This document shows, piece by piece, positions 62,544 through 64,000 of a DNA stretch of 64,000 bases. The notes under the pieces were generated by a model, which was not told where the DNA came from, searched no databases, and saw nothing but the letters and a program-made list of their open reading frames with translations. The position numbers and the translations under genes were made by a program. Position 1 is the first letter of the stretch. The number at the start of each line of letters is the position of its first letter. The stretch is from Roseivivax sp. GX 12232 (lineage in GTDB: Bacteria; Pseudomonadota; Alphaproteobacteria; Rhodobacterales; Rhodobacteraceae). The DNA lies in the NCBI RefSeq assembly GCF_021272185.1, contig NZ_JAJSEC010000008.1:1-64000 (forward strand), written 5' to 3'.

Positions 62544-64000
<1,457 letters not shown>

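Overview
The window reads as chromosome of a high-GC alphaproteobacterium of the Rhodobacteraceae (Roseobacter/Rhodobacter group). This rests on the very GC-rich coding bias, the gene content (two TRAP dicarboxylate-type systems, a complete urtABCDE urea importer, a full phn C-P lyase set, a LuxI-type synthase) and the form of the proteins. No species is named because no marker gene is present.

Positions 1 to about 9396 look like the right-hand part of an integrated genomic island. The GC content is lower and uneven. It holds a c-type cytochrome, an XRE regulator, a CDF metal exporter with a MerR regulator and a textbook 19-bp-spacer promoter, a frameshifted methyltransferase, a replication-initiator-like protein, a decayed IS3-family element, a resolvase-like protein without its catalytic serine, a tyrosine integrase and a flavodoxin-like protein. 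It ends at an orphan 3' half of a tRNA-Phe gene (9348-9396), which I read as the right attachment site. From there on the sequence is typical host DNA.

From 9.6 to 25 kb: a three-domain fusion (adenylation, carrier, membrane acyltransferase); a TRAP transporter (dctQ, dctM, dctP) closed by a terminator; an MFS permease set between copies of an unusual hairpin repeat and two other tandem repeat arrays (15.5-18.6 kb); then urtABCDE. From 25 to 27.7 kb a membrane histidine kinase is divergent from an AHL synthase, with no LuxR gene nearby.

From 27.7 to 40.3 kb lies phosphonate uptake and breakdown: phnC, phnD, two phnE and an acetyltransferase, then divergent phnF and phnGHIJKLNM, ended by a strong terminator. 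A Pho-box-like site sits upstream of phnC and in front of a divergent small secreted protein. A small antisense membrane-protein gene separates phnI from phnJ. An arsR-permease pair follows (40.4-41.8 kb).

From 42 to 57.5 kb is an exopolysaccharide locus: polymerase/ligase, chain-length protein, LuxR-type response regulator, a WecG-sugar transferase fusion, galU, a periplasmic molybdopterin-fold protein with a hybrid histidine kinase, an outer-membrane export lipoprotein, a flippase and three glycosyltransferases. From 57.7 kb to the right edge a second TRAP system (dctPQM, minus strand) sits with its own two-component pair DctB/DctD. dctP has a sigma-54-like promoter, although DctD carries an altered GAFTGA loop. 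The dctB gene runs off the right edge.
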